Assembly: GCA_045644765.1 (NCBI GenBank)
Contig: JAZRHM010000038.1
Location: 124,001-188,000 of the forward strand
DNA: 64,000 nucleotides
From: JAFTYO01 sp045644765
GTDB lineage: Bacteria; Pseudomonadota; Alphaproteobacteria; RF32; CAG-239
Reading direction: 5' to 3'
Shown: positions 62,074 through 64,000 of the stretch, one piece after another
How positions within the stretch are numbered: the first letter of the stretch is position 1
Layout: each line of letters opens with the position of its first letter
The notes under the pieces: generated by a model
Seen by the model: the letters and a program-made list of their open reading frames with translations, nothing else
Databases searched by the model: none
Told to the model about the DNA's origin: nothing
Translations under genes and position numbers: made by a program

Positions 62074-63527
62074 CAGAGCAAGAAATAACATATTATAACG
62101 CCATTTTTAGTGATGGTCATTTTGAACGAGAAAAATTAGGAGAAATGATAAATAAGGGCGGTGCTTCGGGGAAAATATACAAAAGCATTTCTCACCCCAA
62201 TTTGGTTGCAAAAATATTTCACGAAAAAAGTAAAAGCCATACAAACAGGCGCAAACTGGAAGCTATGCTTCAAAATCGCCCAAACAATTCTTTTTGCACC
62301 CACGATGGTAGACAGTTTGTACAATTTGCTTGGCCAGAGGCAGTTTTAGAAGATGATGAAGGATTTTGCGTCGGATATCTAATGCCATACATCGACACAA
62401 ATGAAGCTGTTTCATTAGACCATATGATGCAAAAAGCCGTACGGCAAAAAATGAATATTCCTGAAAACTATGCCCACAGATTATATGCTGCTTACAACTT
62501 AGCCTCAATGGTAGCTTCTCTTCATAAATGTGGCCATTATATCGTAGATTTAAAACCCTCCAATGTTTCTTTGTACAAAGAAAATATGATTGTTGCAGTG
62601 TTTGACTGTGATGGTTTTTCCATAAAAGGAGAAAGCACTAGATATCCGGCAGAATTTGTCAGCGAGGAATATATTTATCCTGAAGGGATGAGCCAAAATT
62701 GTGAGGACATGGGAGAAGAGCAAGACAAATTTGCCTTAGCTGTAACACTGTTCAAACTTCTCAATAACGGCATTCATCCTTTTTCCGGAACTCCGAGAAA
62801 ACAAACAGACGAAATGCTGCCGATACAAAGCAGAATTGAAAAATATCACTATGCTTATGGTTTATGGCCGGATACATATCAATCAGCACACCCATACAGC
62901 ATGCATGAATATTTTGATAAAAAAACCTTAAATTTGTTTGACAGAGCATTTATGCAAAATCAGAAACGCCCCTCAGCAAAAGAATGGCAACAACACATTG
63001 AAGAGCTGTTCAAACAATTAAAATCTTGCAAAAACAATCCTGACCATGTGTATTTTACGGCAAAAGGTTGTGGGCTATGTGCAATTGAGCAAAAAATTCA
63101 GCAAAACCTCCAAAAAGTTAAAGAAGAAAGCCAAATGCCCACAAAAATCAGAGGTATGGAAATATCTGAGCTATCAACAGAAAAGAACAAAGAACTAAAA
63201 AAACAAAAACACCGTGAATTTATTAAACTCAACAAAATTGCTCTTCTCGGAATTATTCTATATTTGACTTTATTCAGTTCAATTTATTTTCTTTTATGTC
63301 CGATAAAAATATATATAACATCCGGCGGATACTTCTTGCAATTGCTCATAATTGCTTTAATTATGCGTTTGATATATAAAACTGCTGAATTTTTACCAAA
63401 AAAATTACCTCTTTTAAACAATGAAATTTTACTTACAACCTTAAAGATATATGCCCTTATAAATATTTTGGTTGCATTTGTACTTATCAACGATTTGTCA
63501 TTATCTGTTTTAGAACTTGCAAAATAG
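62070..63527 (+). CDS. Serine/threonine protein kinase-like protein with C-terminal membrane helices
   Basis: ATG at 62070 overlaps the PP2C stop. Residues 20-300 form a protein-kinase fold: Gly loop INKGGASGKIYKS, Lys in LVAKIF, catalytic loop YIVDLKPSNVSL (Asp, Lys, Asn) and DCDGFSI in place of DFG. Beyond residue 320 is a CGLC pair, then a basic linker and two to three membrane helices (about 395-485). The vWA-PP2C-kinase order and tight overlaps match the TerY-P triad, a phospho-signalling set linked to tellurite resistance and stress. Confidence 0.83.
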   Translation: MTEQEITYYNAIFSDGHFEREKLGEMINKGGASGKIYKSISHPNLVAKIFHEKSKSHTNRRKLEAMLQNRPNNSFCTHDGRQFVQFAWPEAVLEDDEGFCVGYLMPYIDTNEAVSLDHMMQKAVRQKMNIPENYAHRLYAAYNLASMVASLHKCGHYIVDLKPSNVSLYKENMIVAVFDCDGFSIKGESTRYPAEFVSEEYIYPEGMSQNCEDMGEEQDKFALAVTLFKLLNNGIHPFSGTPRKQTDEMLPIQSRIEKYHYAYGLWPDTYQSAHPYSMHEYFDKKTLNLFDRAFMQNQKRPSAKEWQQHIEELFKQLKSCKNNPDHVYFTAKGCGLCAIEQKIQQNLQKVKEESQMPTKIRGMEISELSTEKNKELKKQKHREFIKLNKIALLGIILYLTLFSSIYFLLCPIKIYITSGGYFLQLLIIALIMRLIYKTAEFLPKKLPLLNNEILLTTLKIYALINILVAFVLINDLSLSVLELAK

Positions 63528-63547
63528 TTTTTAACATATTTTCTTTT

Positions 63548-63596
63548 TAGAACCATTGGAAAACTCCAATAGTTTCCCTGAAGAAACTATGTTCTA
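63548..63596 (+). other. Potential three-way-junction RNA structure upstream of the nitronate monooxygenase-like gene
   Basis: TAGAAC (63548-63553) pairs with GTTCTA (63591-63596) and encloses two adjacent hairpins, ATTGGA/TCCAAT with loop AAAC and AGTTTC/GAAACT with loop CCTGAA. Only three bases are unpaired at the junction. The structure is in the 63528-63672 leader, 76 bases before the TTG start. Confidence 0.45.
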
Positions 63597-63672
63597 TCAA
63601 AGTGCCTACTTTTATTTTTACAAAAAAACCATTATAAAAAAGCAAAGTTAACTTTAATAAAAGGAAAAAATA

Positions 63673-64000
63673 TTGAAAAAATTAAACTCCATTATCTTAT
63701 CAGGCAAAGAAGTTTTACCATTAATTGAGGGTGGAAAGGGCATAAATGCCAGTAACGGATACAGTTCCGGAGCTTGGGCAAAAGAAAATTGCGTTGGAAC
63801 ATTTTCCGGTGTCACACCTGACGTTCTAGACAATAACGGAAACGTTATAATGGAGAGCTTTAAAACAAAAAAGCGCCTAGATCGCCATGAAGAATTGGTA
63901 GAATATGCTATCCAAGGCGGAATTTCTCAAGCAAAACTTGCTCATGAAATTTCGGGCGGAAATGGGCGTATTCATATGAATATGTTGTGGGAATTAGCCG
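63673..64000 (+). CDS. Nitronate monooxygenase-like flavoprotein, 3' end outside the window
   Basis: Starts at a TTG (63673) behind AAAGGA; no ATG is available. The 109 visible residues read LKKLNSIILSGKEVLPLIEG, then KGINASNGYSSGAWAKENCV and GTFSGVTPDV; further on are RLDRHEELVEYAIQGGISQA and GGNGRIHMNMLWELA. This matches the N-terminal TIM-barrel part of a large nitronate monooxygenase/NPD-type group, which oxidises alkyl nitronates or related flavin chemistry. The remaining sequence lies beyond the edge. Confidence 0.72.
   Translation, partial: MKKLNSIILSGKEVLPLIEGGKGINASNGYSSGAWAKENCVGTFSGVTPDVLDNNGNVIMESFKTKKRLDRHEELVEYAIQGGISQAKLAHEISGGNGRIHMNMLWELA

Noticed and set aside
63573..63590. 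Hammerhead ribozyme core in the leader at 63.5 kb
   Set aside because: CTGAAGA resembles CUGANGA, but no stem II follows it and the GAAA element is not placed correctly; a chance match.

Overview
The window reads as chromosomal DNA of an AT-rich Gram-negative alphaproteobacterium. The evidence is a porin, TolB, an EnvC-like factor and a lipobox peptide (outer membrane and periplasm), the alphaproteobacterial gpmI-envC-ctpA-rppH run, the Mic60/mitofilin-like plus HemY-like pair beside tsaD, and a split pntA. Short AT-rich spacers, many U-tract hairpin terminators and clear AGGAGG-type ribosome sites are typical throughout. A host-associated, possibly gut, member of an uncultured Rhodospirillales-like group would fit, but that is inference from gene style, not a database match.

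Layout. 0-5 kb: CPA2 antiporter (cut by the window edge), SPFH/NfeD pair, an L,D-transpeptidase-fold protein that lost its catalytic residues, and tolB. 5-8.5 kb: rplQ, a metallophosphoesterase, and a cluster of small unknown genes built on two near-identical terminator-promoter-operator cassettes, ending in a decayed gene. 8.5-25.6 kb: housekeeping (gyrB, gpsA-like, nth, tsaD, Mic60/HemY, eno, parE) with an archaeal-type ADP-dependent sugar kinase and, between eno and parE, two tandem paralogous structured RNAs, each with its own promoter and terminator. 25.7-28.6 kb: transglutaminase-like protein, rpsB with a structured leader, tsf. 28.6-35 kb: a surface-polymer locus with a cytidylyltransferase-reductase fusion, a TagF-like transferase, two LicD proteins, an acyltransferase and a divergent glycosyltransferase, followed by two tiny membrane peptides and an initiator tRNA.

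35-43 kb: a P-loop kinase, two paralogous membrane proteins, a CGCGC mini-protein with Hsp20, an odd large membrane protein and a 39-codon ORF that share strong promoters but lack Shine-Dalgarno sites, and a porin-response regulator pair. 43-52.6 kb: gpmI-envC-ctpA-rppH, pntAB, a split ChrA, a PfkB kinase. 53-57 kb: typA, an orphan prepilin, tRNA-Trp-secE-nusG. 57-60.6 kb: a large secreted cysteine-rich protein, a TlpA-like thioredoxin and a small lipoprotein. 60.6-64 kb: an overlapping vWA-PP2C-kinase triad, then a possible three-way-junction RNA and the start of a nitronate monooxygenase-like gene.

The strongest candidates for something undescribed are the tandem RNAs at 23.2-23.5 kb, whose helices covary between the copies, the repeat-driven small-gene cluster at 6.6-8.5 kb, the CDP-ribitol/LicD locus, the ADP-dependent kinase behind hemY, and the vWA-PP2C-kinase triad. 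All assignments come from reading the sequence; no database search was run.
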